Below, in pieces: positions 1 through 8,647 of a DNA stretch of 59,405 nucleotides. The first letter of the stretch is position 1. Every line of letters begins with the position of its first letter. Under the pieces are notes generated by a model. That model saw nothing but the letters and a program-made list of their open reading frames with translations. It searched no databases and was not told the origin of the DNA. Source of the DNA: Bacillus sp. MUM 116 (lineage in GTDB: Bacteria > Bacillota > Bacilli > Bacillales > Cytobacillaceae). The stretch is from NCBI RefSeq assembly GCF_001866655.1, contig NZ_MLYR01000055.1, positions 1-59,405 of the forward strand. The letters run 5' to 3'. The translations under genes and the position numbers were made by a program.

Positions 1-106
1 TTCGCAAATGTTCTTACGAAAAGATGCCACGAAGCATTTTGTTATACGGGTTGTTGAACTTATACGAAAAACAACAATCTATGCGAAAATAGCCTTTGAT
101 AAAAAA

Positions 107-131
107 AATAACCAACAATGCGCCGGTTATT
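107..131 (-). terminator. Rho-independent terminator of the GH18 gene
   Basis: On the minus strand a 7-bp stem (AATAACC/GGTTATT) is followed by a run of T. The stem overlaps the stop codon of the glycosidase gene. Confidence 0.75.
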
Positions 132-1866
132 TTCTGGTAATGGATTTATTCAATTTTAGATCTAAAGCTACCCATGCATTTTGATCAGCAAAGAATCTTG
201 ACCAGCTCGCAACACCGGCAAGTTCATATTTGGCAGCAAGTTCTGCACGTTTTTTCAAAGAAAGTTCATCTTCAATCCAAATTTTATACCTCGTTTTGTC
301 TTTCGCATTATAATATTCTGCATAATTTTGGCCGCTTACTTCATCATATTTTGGCTTCAGTTTCTTATCTTTCAGCCACACCTTCACATGGTCCATTGTG
401 AGGTTCTTTGCAGTAATATTCTCTGTTCCATCATTTTTCGTGTCAATCTTCCATAGTCTTGCGTATAAAGGAATTCCGAGGATTAACCGTTCATTGGGAA
501 CTTCGGTAAGCAGTGTCTGTAAATTCTTCTCGACCCAAGGCAGGCTGGCAACACTGCCTGCACCGGAAGCTGGCCCCCAATGTTCATCATAGGCCATGAC
601 AATTAAATAATCCGCTAATTCGGAAAGTTCCTTGCGTTCATAAAAAGAAGACCAATTGTTATTATCACCCGCCGAAAAGGTAATATCTATGGAAATAGTA
701 AGACCAGCTTTGTGCAAATAGGGTGATGCTTCACGCATGAATTGCGTGACCAATGTTCCATCTTTACTGTTGACATTTTCAATATCAAAATTTATTCCTT
801 GGAGACGGTACATTTTACCGAAAAGCAACAGTTGACGGATAATTTTTTGCCGGGTTTCATATTCTTTAAGTGCATCATGGGTCAATTGTGGATCAAATCC
901 ATTTGAAAACAGTCCCCATACCTGATATCCTTTCGATTTTGCCCATTTACTATATCCAAGCGAGGCAAGATTTTTGATGGAGCCATCCTTTCCTTCTAGC
1001 GAAAACCAGGTCGGTGAAACGACATTTACCCCTGCCATTTCGGGAATTTTGGACGGGTCCGGATTTTTTGTGTAAACGGCTTCCCATGTTAATTGCACCG
1101 GCCCGCTTACTTTCTTGTGATGGATGGGTTTACTCTCTCGAACAACATTGATTGTGATCGTTTCCTGTTTATGGACATATTCTTTTTTGATGTAGCCACT
1201 AATTCCCGCTTGATTGCGTACTAGATAATATCCATCCTTCTCCCCTTCTATCCAAACCGTATCCTTCTTCGTCATTTGCGCAGTATAGGGAGCTAGTAAT
1301 GAAGGTTTTGTCCGGAGTCTTAGTTTTTCCATGTGAATATCATCGGATGTCAGCTGTCCTTTTACGAATTGATCTCCATTCTTTTGAATCCAAATTACAC
1401 CGCTTCCAGCCAGTTTTTGATATTGGATGGGATAGAGGGACAGAATGGGTTCAAGAGCAACGAAAATGTTGCCATCCTCAGTCTTAATGGGTGGAATATG
1501 GAGTTTCACTGGTTTTTGGTTGATGAAATAGGTTAAGGAATCCGTTGGCATTTGAATGACCTTATCTGATGTTGTTATGATGATAGAATGAGACTTTTCA
1601 TCGAAGACAATGCTTTTATCGATATTTTCCTGTAAAAAGGAAAGAGGAATATAGATAGTGGTTCCCTCTACTAATGCATTTCCCTGTTGATGTTTGTTAA
1701 TTAGAATCGGATATTTCCCATGAAAATAGCTCGATTTTTCGTTCGATGCGAAAGGATAAAGGATAAAGAGTATCGAAGAAACAATCATCAATAGGGCGAT
1801 GATTATTCCCCCTATCAACCATTTCGACGATATTTTTTGATTCTTATAGTATTCTATACGTGCCAT
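127..1866 (-). CDS. Membrane-anchored glycoside hydrolase family 18 protein with SH3 and copper-amine-oxidase-N-like domains
   Basis: This 579-residue protein has one N-terminal membrane segment (about residues 15-38), a copper-amine-oxidase N-terminal-like domain (about 45-130), a bacterial SH3 domain (about 180-235) and a C-terminal GH18 barrel. The barrel carries NFDIEN near residue 360, which matches the DxxDxDxE catalytic strand with Glu as the acid. Bacillus relatives of this architecture (YvbX/YaaH type) act on peptidoglycan or on the spore cortex and coat, so a role in cell wall or sporulation is inferred. I chose the ATG preceded by AAGGAGGAAAC. An upstream in-frame ATG would add 22 residues but has no ribosome site. 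It is divergent from plsY, and the true substrate is unknown. Confidence 0.85.
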   Translation of the reverse strand: MARIEYYKNQKISSKWLIGGIIIALLMIVSSILFILYPFASNEKSSYFHGKYPILINKHQQGNALVEGTTIYIPLSFLQENIDKSIVFDEKSHSIIITTSDKVIQMPTDSLTYFINQKPVKLHIPPIKTEDGNIFVALEPILSLYPIQYQKLAGSGVIWIQKNGDQFVKGQLTSDDIHMEKLRLRTKPSLLAPYTAQMTKKDTVWIEGEKDGYYLVRNQAGISGYIKKEYVHKQETITINVVRESKPIHHKKVSGPVQLTWEAVYTKNPDPSKIPEMAGVNVVSPTWFSLEGKDGSIKNLASLGYSKWAKSKGYQVWGLFSNGFDPQLTHDALKEYETRQKIIRQLLLFGKMYRLQGINFDIENVNSKDGTLVTQFMREASPYLHKAGLTISIDITFSAGDNNNWSSFYERKELSELADYLIVMAYDEHWGPASGAGSVASLPWVEKNLQTLLTEVPNERLILGIPLYARLWKIDTKNDGTENITAKNLTMDHVKVWLKDKKLKPKYDEVSGQNYAEYYNAKDKTRYKIWIEDELSLKKRAELAAKYELAGVASWSRFFADQNAWVALDLKLNKSITRK

Positions 1867-2029
1867 GTTTTTAGTTTCCTCCTTATGTCTATCGTAAGGC
1901 ATCGAAATAAAATTGAGAAGGTATTTTTTCATTTCTTTTTAAGCATTAACAAAAGGTAGGATGGCGTTTTCGTAAATCCATGATAAAATAATTACACTGG
2001 ATCTATATGTAGAAGGAGATTAAATTGAA

Positions 2030-2626
2030 ATGGTTCAAATTATTTTGTGTGTGATCCTTGCTTATTTGCTGGGCTCAATCCCGTCTGGGTTAATCATCGG
2101 AAAAGTATTTTATAAAACAGATATTCGTGAACACGGCAGCGGCAATTTAGGTGGAACGAATACGTTTCGAACATTGGGTGTAAAAGCTGGACTGGCTGTT
2201 ACAATATCTGATATATTAAAGGGCACATTAGCTGCCTACCTGCCGCATCTTTTTCAGCTTGATTTAAGTCCATTAATCTTTGGTATTTTTGCGATTCTCG
2301 GTCATACCTATCCGATTTTTGCTGGATTTCGCGGCGGGAAAGCGGTGGCCACATCAGCCGGTGTTCTGTTATGCTATGCACCGTTTTTATTTTTAACCGT
2401 TTTGGTCGTATTTTTTATTAGTTTGTTTATTACAAAATATGTTTCTCTTTCATCGATGATTGCTGGTGTTTGTGCGGTGATTTATTCGATTTTCCTTAGA
2501 GATATCCCTTTAATCATTGTTGTTTTTTTAATGACTGCCTTTGTGGTTTATCGACATCGGGCCAATATTAAACGGATTATGAATAAAACAGAGCCAAAAG
2601 TGAAATGGCTTTCTCGTCATCATTAA
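2030..2626 (+). CDS. plsY: Glycerol-3-phosphate acyltransferase PlsY (acyl-phosphate dependent)
   Basis: PlsY is the integral membrane enzyme that transfers an acyl group from acyl-phosphate to sn-glycerol-3-phosphate, making lysophosphatidate for phospholipid synthesis. The 198 residues show the usual family length, several membrane segments and the conserved loops [25 protein letters not shown] and [10 protein letters not shown]. The ATG follows AGAAGGAGAT. This is yneS in B. subtilis, and its linkage to the yneR/yneQ/yneP-like genes downstream matches that genome. B. subtilis has parE/parC on the other side; here a GH18 gene lies there instead. Confidence 0.97.
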   Translation: MVQIILCVILAYLLGSIPSGLIIGKVFYKTDIREHGSGNLGGTNTFRTLGVKAGLAVTISDILKGTLAAYLPHLFQLDLSPLIFGIFAILGHTYPIFAGFRGGKAVATSAGVLLCYAPFLFLTVLVVFFISLFITKYVSLSSMIAGVCAVIYSIFLRDIPLIIVVFLMTAFVVYRHRANIKRIMNKTEPKVKWLSRHH

Positions 2627-2627
2627 A

Positions 2628-2653
2628 CAAGAGCAAACTGCTCTTGTTTTTTT
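2628..2653 (+). terminator. Terminator of plsY
   Basis: A perfect 7-bp stem CAAGAGC/GCTCTTG with a 5-base loop is followed by seven T, directly after the plsY stop codon. Confidence 0.9.
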
Positions 2654-2741
2654 CATGAAAAATTCAAAATACTTACCATTAAAATAGTAGTTGCTACGAT
2701 AAAATAGATATAGAGGGTACCAATATATGGAGGGGATTTTT

Positions 2742-2918
2742 ATGCAAAGTGTGAAAGAAATGATTACTTTTTCAACAACGGTTTCTGATCGTACCGATAC
2801 AGATGAGTTTTTAATTCAATTTTCCTCCTGTGAATTTTGCAATGATACCGAAAAACCGATTAAAATGACAAAAAATTTTGATGAATTAATTGATTTCCTT
2901 GAACATCTGGAACAATAA
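2742..2918 (+). CDS. Small hypothetical protein (58 aa)
   Basis: This small acidic protein has a CEFC cysteine pair in its middle and an acidic helical C terminus ending EHLEQ. The ATG lies 6 bases after GGAGGGG. An in-frame ATG 15 bases upstream overlaps that ribosome site and is unlikely to be used. A strong terminator follows. I do not recognise a family. The cysteine pair might bind metal, but nothing else supports that. Confidence 0.7.
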   Translation: MQSVKEMITFSTTVSDRTDTDEFLIQFSSCEFCNDTEKPIKMTKNFDELIDFLEHLEQ

Positions 2919-2920
2919 AA

Positions 2921-2946
2921 AAAGTGGAGCTAGCAAGCTCCACTTT
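2921..2946. terminator. Bidirectional terminator between two convergent genes
   Basis: An 11-bp stem, AAAGTGGAGCT paired with AGCTCCACTTT around a 4-base loop, has A and T runs on both sides. It serves the small plus-strand gene and the minus-strand HesB-like selenoprotein gene, whose stop codon it touches. Confidence 0.9.
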
Positions 2947-3235
2947 AAATTTTTAATAATTGAAAACGCCCTTTTCCAAGAACATCTTTGGCATAATCTA
3001 GCTTTGTATTTTCAAAGTAAACATAATCTTTTTCATGAATAAGGATTTTTAAATCATCAAATGTAAACAGTTGGTCACCTTGTATTTTCCGCTCTTCCAG
3101 AGACAGATTAAGCTTGGGACTCCCTCAGCCAATTCCCATCGTTAATCGGACGAATAATTCTTCATAAGGTGACTCTTTTTCGGAATCAATAATGGTATGT
3201 AGAACTTGCGAGGCACTGCCAGTGATTTTAAACAT
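2945..3235 (-). CDS. HesB/IscA-like selenoprotein with in-frame UGA (Sec37)
   Basis: The frame opens with an ATG after TTGGGAGGTG and meets TGA at 3125-3127 (codon 37). It then continues in the same frame, without another stop, to TAA at 2945-2947, giving 96 residues with Sec at 37. Around the UGA it reads MGIG-U-GSPKLNL. In HesB/IscA-like proteins the same site is a conserved Cys (GGCxGPxLGL type). HesB-like selenoproteins with Sec at this site are known in bacteria. The family is linked to Fe-S assembly or carriage; the function of the Sec form is not established. A bulged hairpin starts 19 bases after the UGA. The paralogue at 4599 keeps Cys. A simple gene caller would report only the N-terminal 36 codons. 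Confidence 0.9.
3089..3106 (-). promoter_or_regulatory. Candidate bacterial SECIS of the HesB-like gene
   Basis: Reading the minus strand, CTG-T-CTCT-GGA-AGAG-CGG folds as a 4-bp apical stem with a G-containing loop, a single bulged U, and a 3-bp lower stem. It begins 19 bases after the UGA. The bulged U and apical G resemble the E. coli fdhF SECIS. The fold is by eye only. Confidence 0.6.
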
Positions 3236-3359
3236 CTTCACACCTCCCAATTTTTTATTTAAAAATTCGACAAAAACCCGTACAATAATACATATATAGT
3301 ATAGCATTCCGATTATTTTTAAAACGAATATGCTTAAATCCGATTAGTTAGGAGCAAGT

Positions 3360-4505
3360 ATGAAAAAGAAAACACCCATTTTATCTGTTTTTATTATTTT
3401 CTTCTGTCTGATTATTGCTGCTGTTCTCTTTATTCAGCAACGCCAAACTCAAAAAGCTGATACTCCGGTCCATGTGACAAAACCGAACTCCCTCCGGCCT
3501 CAGCCTGTGTTGGAACGTAGTGTTAGCAAGAAAATAACCATTGGCGCCATCGGTGATATTCTGATGCATGACAGAGTTTATAAGTATGCGTACAACGGTC
3601 ATCGCTACAATTTCGACCCGCTTTTTGCGGATGTGAAAAGTTTGCTTGAAAAGCCTGATATTTTAACAGCCAATCAGGAAAGTACACTGGGCGGTTTAGA
3701 GCTCGGTCTCTCAAGTTACCCTTCCTTCAATAGTCCTCATGAAGTTGCAGACGCGCTTGTACATACTGGTGTGGATATCGTTTCGACTGCGAATAATCAT
3801 TCATTGGATAAGGGTGAAAAAGGAATTGATTCTGAAGCGAAATATTTGAACAGTATTGGCTTACCTCATGTAGGAAGCTTTATCGACGAAGAGGACCGCA
3901 AAAAATTAAGAATTCTTGATAAAGATGGGATTAAAATCGCGTTTCTTGCCTATACATTTGGAACAAATGGGATCCCGATACCAGATGATAAGGATTTTCT
4001 TGTGAATCTTATTAATCGGGATATCATGAAGGATGAAATCCATCGGGCGAAAAAAGTGGCCGATGTCGTTGTCATGAGTATACATTGGGGAAATGAATAT
4101 CAACGGTTTCCAACCGATGAACAAAAGAATTTAGCCCAATTTCTTGCGGATGAAGGTGCAGATATCATTTTTGGTTCCCATCCGCATGTTTTGCAGCCAA
4201 TGGATTGGATTAAAACGAAGGATGGCAGAAAAGCATTTGTTGTCTATTCATTAGGGAATTTTATTTCCGGCCAATCTGGGGACTACAAAGATATCGGTGG
4301 ATTGGCCACTATTGATATTTCCAAGCAGGCTTCGGAAAAAGGATCTTCCATCACTTTATCCAATCCACGCTTTTATCCAACCTTTGTATCAAAAAAGAAA
4401 CATTACAAGGTGTATCCTTTTGAAAAAGCCGCTCCTTTTGGCTTGGCAAATCCTGAAGGAAAATATAAAGAAATTCAAAATCATATGTTTCAATGGCTCC
4501 GCTAA
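3360..4505 (+). CDS. CapA/PgsA-family metallophosphatase-like protein
   Basis: This 381-residue protein has an N-terminal membrane anchor or signal segment (about residues 7-25) followed by a CapA-type metallophosphatase fold facing the outside. Visible family motifs are GDILMHDR, ANQESTLGG, STANNHSLDKG, HWGNEY, GSHPHVLQ and YSLGNF, which supply Asp, Asn and His metal ligands. Relatives include CapA/PgsA, needed for poly-gamma-glutamate capsule export, but no capB, capC or capE genes are adjacent, so the substrate is open. The ATG follows TTAGGAGC. It lies between the HesB selenoprotein and yneR and is absent from this position in B. subtilis. Confidence 0.88.
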   Translation: MKKKTPILSVFIIFFCLIIAAVLFIQQRQTQKADTPVHVTKPNSLRPQPVLERSVSKKITIGAIGDILMHDRVYKYAYNGHRYNFDPLFADVKSLLEKPDILTANQESTLGGLELGLSSYPSFNSPHEVADALVHTGVDIVSTANNHSLDKGEKGIDSEAKYLNSIGLPHVGSFIDEEDRKKLRILDKDGIKIAFLAYTFGTNGIPIPDDKDFLVNLINRDIMKDEIHRAKKVADVVVMSIHWGNEYQRFPTDEQKNLAQFLADEGADIIFGSHPHVLQPMDWIKTKDGRKAFVVYSLGNFISGQSGDYKDIGGLATIDISKQASEKGSSITLSNPRFYPTFVSKKKHYKVYPFEKAAPFGLANPEGKYKEIQNHMFQWLR

Positions 4506-4524
4506 TTCGGGGCTTTTCTTTTTT
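4495..4524 (+). terminator. Terminator of the CapA-like gene
   Basis: The 7-bp stem GGCTCCG/CGGGGCT (with G-U pairs) encloses the stop codon in its loop and is followed by a T-rich run. Confidence 0.65.
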
Positions 4525-4598
4525 GAAAATGTATTTCCCTCGCTTTCTGCAAACAATAGCAATATAATGTGAGGTATGGATTTAGAAAGGAGTTTTAT

Positions 4599-4907
4599 AT
4601 GAACATTCTGATTAGTAAGGATGCGGCAGCTTGGTATAAAGAGGAACTTAGTTTGGAAAATGGTGATTATGTTCGCTTTTTTGCCCGTTACGGCGGATGC
4701 AGCAACGTACAAAGCGGATTTTCTTTAGGAATATCCAATGAAGAACCAATTAATTTGGCTGTGAAAAAAGAGGTAGATGGTATTATCTTTTATATTGAAG
4801 AAAAAGATGAATGGTATTTTGATGAGCACGATTTGGTTATCGAACTACCAGCAGGGTCTGATGAGCCGGTAATCGATTATAAAAAACAAAGCACACCTGA
4901 GAGTTAA
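4599..4907 (+). CDS. yneR: HesB/YneR family protein (cysteine form)
   Basis: This 102-residue HesB-like protein matches B. subtilis YneR in sequence style and position next to yneQ/yneP and plsY. It has RYGGCSNVQSGFSLGI, where the Cys aligns with the Sec of the neighbouring HesB-like selenoprotein. An Fe-S related or redox role is inferred from the family; there is no experimental basis here. The start follows AAAGGAG. An ATG 30 bases upstream lacks a ribosome site. Confidence 0.88.
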   Translation: MNILISKDAAAWYKEELSLENGDYVRFFARYGGCSNVQSGFSLGISNEEPINLAVKKEVDGIIFYIEEKDEWYFDEHDLVIELPAGSDEPVIDYKKQSTPES

Positions 4908-4930
4908 TTTTTCAGGTGTGCTTTTGTTTT
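4888..4930. terminator. Bidirectional terminator yneR/yneQ
   Basis: A 13-bp stem, AAAGCACACCTGA paired with TCAGGTGTGCTTT, has T runs on both strands and separates the convergent yneR and yneQ genes. Confidence 0.92.
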
Positions 4931-5223
4931 TTTTCCCAAATATGTTCGAGGAGGCCTTCTGCTTGTAAGATTTCTTTTTGCCGCTTACCGAGCAGGTCAA
5001 AGTGAGAGTAGCCATCCTTTCGATGGTCAATCCATTCCTTTTTTAGACCATATTTCCTGCCCCACTCAACCAATTTTTTTAAATCATTGCAGCCAACTTT
5101 TGTGACGGTTTTATACTCTGGGAAGCGGTCATCCAGCCAATAATGGGTTAAGAAAGCAATTTCACCGCGATCAATTTTCTGTTTCCACTCCATTAATTCG
5201 TCTCTTGTAATCCCAAACGCCAT
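4912..5223 (-). CDS. yneQ: YneQ family protein of unknown function
   Basis: The 103-residue product starts MAFGITRDEL and matches the small cytosolic Bacillus YneQ family in sequence and location. It is rich in charged and aromatic residues and has no membrane segment. I placed the start at the ATG opening MAFGI, where GGGG lies about 9 bases upstream. An ATG five codons earlier has no ribosome site. No function is known. It probably shares a transcript with the thioesterase gene upstream, 22 bases away. Confidence 0.85.
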   Translation of the reverse strand: MAFGITRDELMEWKQKIDRGEIAFLTHYWLDDRFPEYKTVTKVGCNDLKKLVEWGRKYGLKKEWIDHRKDGYSHFDLLGKRQKEILQAEGLLEHIWEKKQKHT

Positions 5224-5245
5224 AACCGCATACCCCATTTACAGT

Positions 5246-5683
5246 TTACTTTTTCTTTATTTCCTCATATTTCAAATACCATTCCGGAAAAGTCTTTTTA
5301 AAGGAGGTTGGCCGGAAATTATCTTTTTTGACAATAATATGGGTAGTGGTGCCTGTTACGCAAATTTCGTCCTCCCCATTAACAATCTCATAGCCATATA
5401 TGGTTTTAACGCCGTCACTATAATCCACCCAAGTTTTCACAAAGGCTTTATCTCCATAGCGGAGCGGCTTTTTATAAGTAGCCTGAACATCATAGACAGG
5501 GGCAAAGTAACCTGCCTCCTCCATCCCGACATAACTATAACCAATGTCTTCGATTAAGGCTGTCCGGCCGAGTTCAAAAAATTTCAAATAATTTGCGTGA
5601 TAAATAACCCCCATCATATCGGTATCAGCATAGTAAAGCTGAATTTCTCTTGTTGAAATAAAATATTGATCCACAACCATCAT
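5246..5683 (-). CDS. yneP: Acyl-CoA thioesterase of the YbgC/4-hydroxybenzoyl-CoA thioesterase (hotdog) family
   Basis: This 145-residue hotdog-fold thioesterase carries the catalytic signature YYADTDMMGVIYHANYLKFF with the family Asp. It should hydrolyse an acyl-CoA thioester; the acyl chain cannot be deduced. It corresponds to B. subtilis YneP by position. AAGAAGGA lies directly before tandem ATG codons, so the start may be 1 or 3 codons later (ATG or GTG). It lies 6 bases downstream of the AAA ATPase gene and is probably cotranscribed with it. Confidence 0.9.
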   Translation of the reverse strand: MMVVDQYFISTREIQLYYADTDMMGVIYHANYLKFFELGRTALIEDIGYSYVGMEEAGYFAPVYDVQATYKKPLRYGDKAFVKTWVDYSDGVKTIYGYEIVNGEDEICVTGTTTHIIVKKDNFRPTSFKKTFPEWYLKYEEIKKK

Positions 5684-5689
5684 TCCTTC

Positions 5690-7996
5690 TTATTTATTTT
5701 CAATCTTATTTATGGCTCTCTTTACATCTTCAGGGATAATATAGTAGATTTGTTCTGCTAAATGTACCTCTTTTGACTCATCCATCAGCCGTAATGCTTG
5801 CGCTTGAATCATTTCATCCACCAGGTTTGTTGCAAAGCGTCCATTCCCTTTGAAATTCTTCGATTTCAAAGTGGTTTTCAATAATTCCCGGGATTCGCCC
5901 GTGATTTGGTATTGATAACCTTCTGCATAGGCTTCCATGATGGCTAAAAGTTCCTCAGATGAATAATCGCGAAAAATAAAAAATTTCTTAAATCTTGATC
6001 GTAATCCCGGGTTGCTTTCGAGGAGATGATCCATTTCGTTCGGATAGCCAGCTAGAACAACCACTAGATTTTCGTTTTGCTTTGTCATCTCATCCACCAG
6101 AGTATCAATAACTTCTTTGCCAAAATCATTGCCGGAATGCCCCAACAAGGAGTAGGCTTCATCAATAAAAAGTACACCGCCTAATGCTTCCCTGATTTTC
6201 TTTTTTGTTTTACCAGCTGTTTGTCCCACATAACCAGCTACAAAATCAGCTCGGCTTGTAACAATTAAATGTCCCCTTTTTAAAATGCCGCAATCCTTTA
6301 AGAGCTCGGCATAGATTTGTGCAACGGTCGTTTTTCCAGTTCCTGGATTACCGGTAAAAACAGCATGAAGCTGGATAGGCACAGTCGGAAGTTGCTGCTT
6401 TCTTCGATATTGTTGCAATTTCACAAAAGAAATGATTGATTGGATTTCCTCTTTTAATGACTCCAGGCCAATCAATTGTTCTAATTTTTCATAGGGAGAA
6501 ATCAGATTTTCTGTTCTTTCAATTAAGAAATCTTCCTTCCCTAGAATGAAATAATGGAAAAATTCAGGATTCTTGTCTTTTGATCCTTTTTTAAAAATGG
6601 CATCCAGAACAATGTTGCGAACGGTCCTTGCGTTTCCAAACGTATCGTCCACTCGCTCTTTTTCCAATCGATGTTGAATCTCGACTTTAGCTTCATCAGT
6701 AAGAATATAGTCATTTTCATCCGCAATTTTTTCTGCAATCATAACTAATTCTTCATTTGAATAGTTTGGCAGGTGGAGAAGGTTGGATTGTGGAAAGCGG
6801 CTTCGTAAACCTGGATTGGCATCTAAAAACGTGCGCATTTCTTCCGGATATCCTGCTAAGATTACAGCAAATCTACCGCCATATTCCTGACCGGCCATTA
6901 GCGAAACGAGTGTGTCTATCGCCGTTTGCCCATAATCATTTCCAGTTTGGCCTTCCCGCTTTAAACTGTAGGCTTCATCAATGAAAAGAACACCGCCAAT
7001 AGCCCGTTCGACAACAGCTCGGACATTTTCTTCTGTTTGTCCAACATAAGAACCGACTAATTGCGAACGGTCCACTTCAATGACTTCCTCACTTGGTAAA
7101 ACACCAAGTTCATAGTATATTCTTGCCAGTAGACGGGCAATAGTGGTTTTACCCGTACCGGGGTTCCCGGTTAGGACCATGTTTAGAATTAAATCATCTT
7201 TTATATGAAAACCGAGTTCTTTACGTTGTTTCTGGTATTTCAAAAAGCGGTAAAAATCATTTACCCGTTTTTTGATCTCTACCATACCAATCATTTCATT
7301 TAATTGTTCGAGTGCATTTTTTTCATGCATGTCTCCATCTTTGTTTTCATGATTGAAAAAAGTCTTCCATTGCTTTTTGAGCTCTTCTAAAGCGAATAAA
7401 TGTGCTTTTAATTCCTCGTAATAGGTAGAAGTATGAAAAACCCCTGTTATAGACTGATCATATTCTATTGCTGCTTTGTGGAGATTTCCTACGATTGTAA
7501 CGGCCTCGAATAAAGTGTCGGTAAGGGATTGATACTTTTCAAATAACTCTGTGTTCTCTATAGTGGCTGCAATCTCTCTATTGTTTTCGAGATCTTTTAG
7601 GTGCTCTTCTGCTTCTTCCAAAAAATTTCCGCAAATTTGTATGTATTCTTCAGCAATTTTCTTTTTGGCCGTTCGATTATCGGTTTCTCTTATCGAAGGA
7701 AAGGCAAGGGAATCAAGCAGTTGCTCTTTCTTTTTCCATTCAAACTGAATAAAAAACTCCTTTGCCTTCCTGTTATAGGGATCTAATTTCAGAGCTTTCT
7801 CCATCATAAGAACCGAAAGCGTTTGTGGTTTATTTCGGCCAATTCTGGATAAGGCAGCATACGTAAGCAGATTTGAAATCGTCTGCGGATTGCTTTCCTT
7901 TTGTAATGTTTTGATTAGCTTACTTTCGTCTGCTATATACCCATTTTTGTGCAATTCGAATTCCCAATTTGACATTTCTTGTTGAATCACCTTCAT
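5690..7996 (-). CDS. Tandem AAA ATPase of the CbxX/CfxQ (SpoVK-like) family
   Basis: The 768-residue protein has a helical N-terminal region of about 220 residues followed by two complete CbxX/CfxQ-type AAA modules. Each has Walker A GNPGTGKTT (near residues 275 and 549), Walker B GGVLFIDEAYSL, and an arginine-rich PGLRSRF segment. SpoVK of B. subtilis has a single such module of about 320 residues, so this is a fused double version. Family members remodel protein complexes (Rubisco activase CbbX, ESX EccA), so a chaperone-like role is inferred, perhaps in sporulation given the spore gene context. The start is uncertain: GTG 7999, ATG 7996 or ATG 7975 are possible, none with an ideal ribosome site. 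It is inserted between the tlp and yneP equivalents. Confidence 0.85.
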   Translation of the reverse strand: MKVIQQEMSNWEFELHKNGYIADESKLIKTLQKESNPQTISNLLTYAALSRIGRNKPQTLSVLMMEKALKLDPYNRKAKEFFIQFEWKKKEQLLDSLAFPSIRETDNRTAKKKIAEEYIQICGNFLEEAEEHLKDLENNREIAATIENTELFEKYQSLTDTLFEAVTIVGNLHKAAIEYDQSITGVFHTSTYYEELKAHLFALEELKKQWKTFFNHENKDGDMHEKNALEQLNEMIGMVEIKKRVNDFYRFLKYQKQRKELGFHIKDDLILNMVLTGNPGTGKTTIARLLARIYYELGVLPSEEVIEVDRSQLVGSYVGQTEENVRAVVERAIGGVLFIDEAYSLKREGQTGNDYGQTAIDTLVSLMAGQEYGGRFAVILAGYPEEMRTFLDANPGLRSRFPQSNLLHLPNYSNEELVMIAEKIADENDYILTDEAKVEIQHRLEKERVDDTFGNARTVRNIVLDAIFKKGSKDKNPEFFHYFILGKEDFLIERTENLISPYEKLEQLIGLESLKEEIQSIISFVKLQQYRRKQQLPTVPIQLHAVFTGNPGTGKTTVAQIYAELLKDCGILKRGHLIVTSRADFVAGYVGQTAGKTKKKIREALGGVLFIDEAYSLLGHSGNDFGKEVIDTLVDEMTKQNENLVVVLAGYPNEMDHLLESNPGLRSRFKKFFIFRDYSSEELLAIMEAYAEGYQYQITGESRELLKTTLKSKNFKGNGRFATNLVDEMIQAQALRLMDESKEVHLAEQIYYIIPEDVKRAINKIENK

Positions 7997-8060
7997 CACT
8001 CTCTATGCTAATTTCCTTTTCTATCTTACCATAACCACTATTTATACTGGAAATAAATAA

Positions 8061-8082
8061 GACCTGTCACTAAGGACAGGTC
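8061..8082 (-). terminator. Terminator of tlp
   Basis: An 8-bp stem GACCTGTC/GACAGGTC with a 6-base loop is followed on the minus strand by a T-rich stretch. Confidence 0.8.
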
Positions 8083-8087
8083 ATAAA

Positions 8088-8321
8088 TTATTGATTATTT
8101 TCATCCTGAATTTCGGATTTAAATGATTGGATACTTTCACGGCGGCGTTCATTTTTGGCTTCAATTTGCTGGCGTTGTGTTTCACTGTCAGTAAATTGAA
8201 GGGACTCTTCTGCCTCATGAATATTTTGTTCTGTATCGGCAATCATCTTTTGTAATTTTTCAACGTTATCGCTGCGATCATCCGGGTTCGGTTGGTTGTT
8301 ATAAGTGTTGTTATTTGTCAT
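8088..8321 (-). CDS. tlp: Small acid-soluble spore protein Tlp
   Basis: The 77-residue protein is a clear Tlp (thioredoxin-like spore protein by name only), with NPDDRSDNVEKLQ, a long charged helix and an EIQDENNQ end. Tlp accumulates in the forespore; its molecular role is unclear. The ATG follows AAGGAGGAG. In B. subtilis sspN and tlp form a forespore operon. Here sspN also lies just upstream on the same strand, but a terminator intervenes, so read-through or a separate promoter would be needed. Confidence 0.95.
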   Translation of the reverse strand: MTNNNTYNNQPNPDDRSDNVEKLQKMIADTEQNIHEAEESLQFTDSETQRQQIEAKNERRRESIQSFKSEIQDENNQ

Positions 8322-8406
8322 GATTTAACTCCTCCTTAAGATTGTACATGTTACAGATATAGTTTGTATCGAAGCGAAAAAAATATCACAAATTTTTTTA
8401 AAAAAA

Positions 8407-8436
8407 GACCCGCTGCTAAAATTATAGCGACGGGTC
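8407..8436 (-). terminator. Terminator between sspN and tlp
   Basis: A stem GACCCG/CGGGTC with an inner TGCTA/TAGC helix is followed on the minus strand by seven T. Confidence 0.82.
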
Positions 8437-8446
8437 AATTCCATGA

Positions 8447-8590
8447 CTATTCACCTTTTGTTTGAATTACTTGAGCATGCTTTCCTGATGTATCCTGCAT
8501 TTTTTTTCCTTTGTTTCCGCCAAAGCCACGAGATTGTGTGCCTATATGGTTAGGAACAAAATGTTCGCCTTTTCCATTTGCATTTGTCAT
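8447..8590 (-). CDS. sspN: Small acid-soluble spore protein SspN
   Basis: The 47-residue product reads FVPNHIGTQSRGFGGNKGKK in its middle and ends VIQTKGE, matching the SspN family in length and motif. SspN is a minor forespore protein made under sigma-G. The ATG is preceded by GGAGGAGGGATATGA. It is shorter than many automatic calling thresholds. Confidence 0.92.
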   Translation of the reverse strand: MTNANGKGEHFVPNHIGTQSRGFGGNKGKKMQDTSGKHAQVIQTKGE

Positions 8591-8647
8591 TCATATCCCT
8601 CCTCCTTTACAGTTTAACCTCATTGTAGGAGTTCATGATTGGTAAGT

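Noticed and set aside
1..106. Gene fragment at the left edge
   Set aside because: Stops occur in all frames over this short stretch and no family motif is visible.
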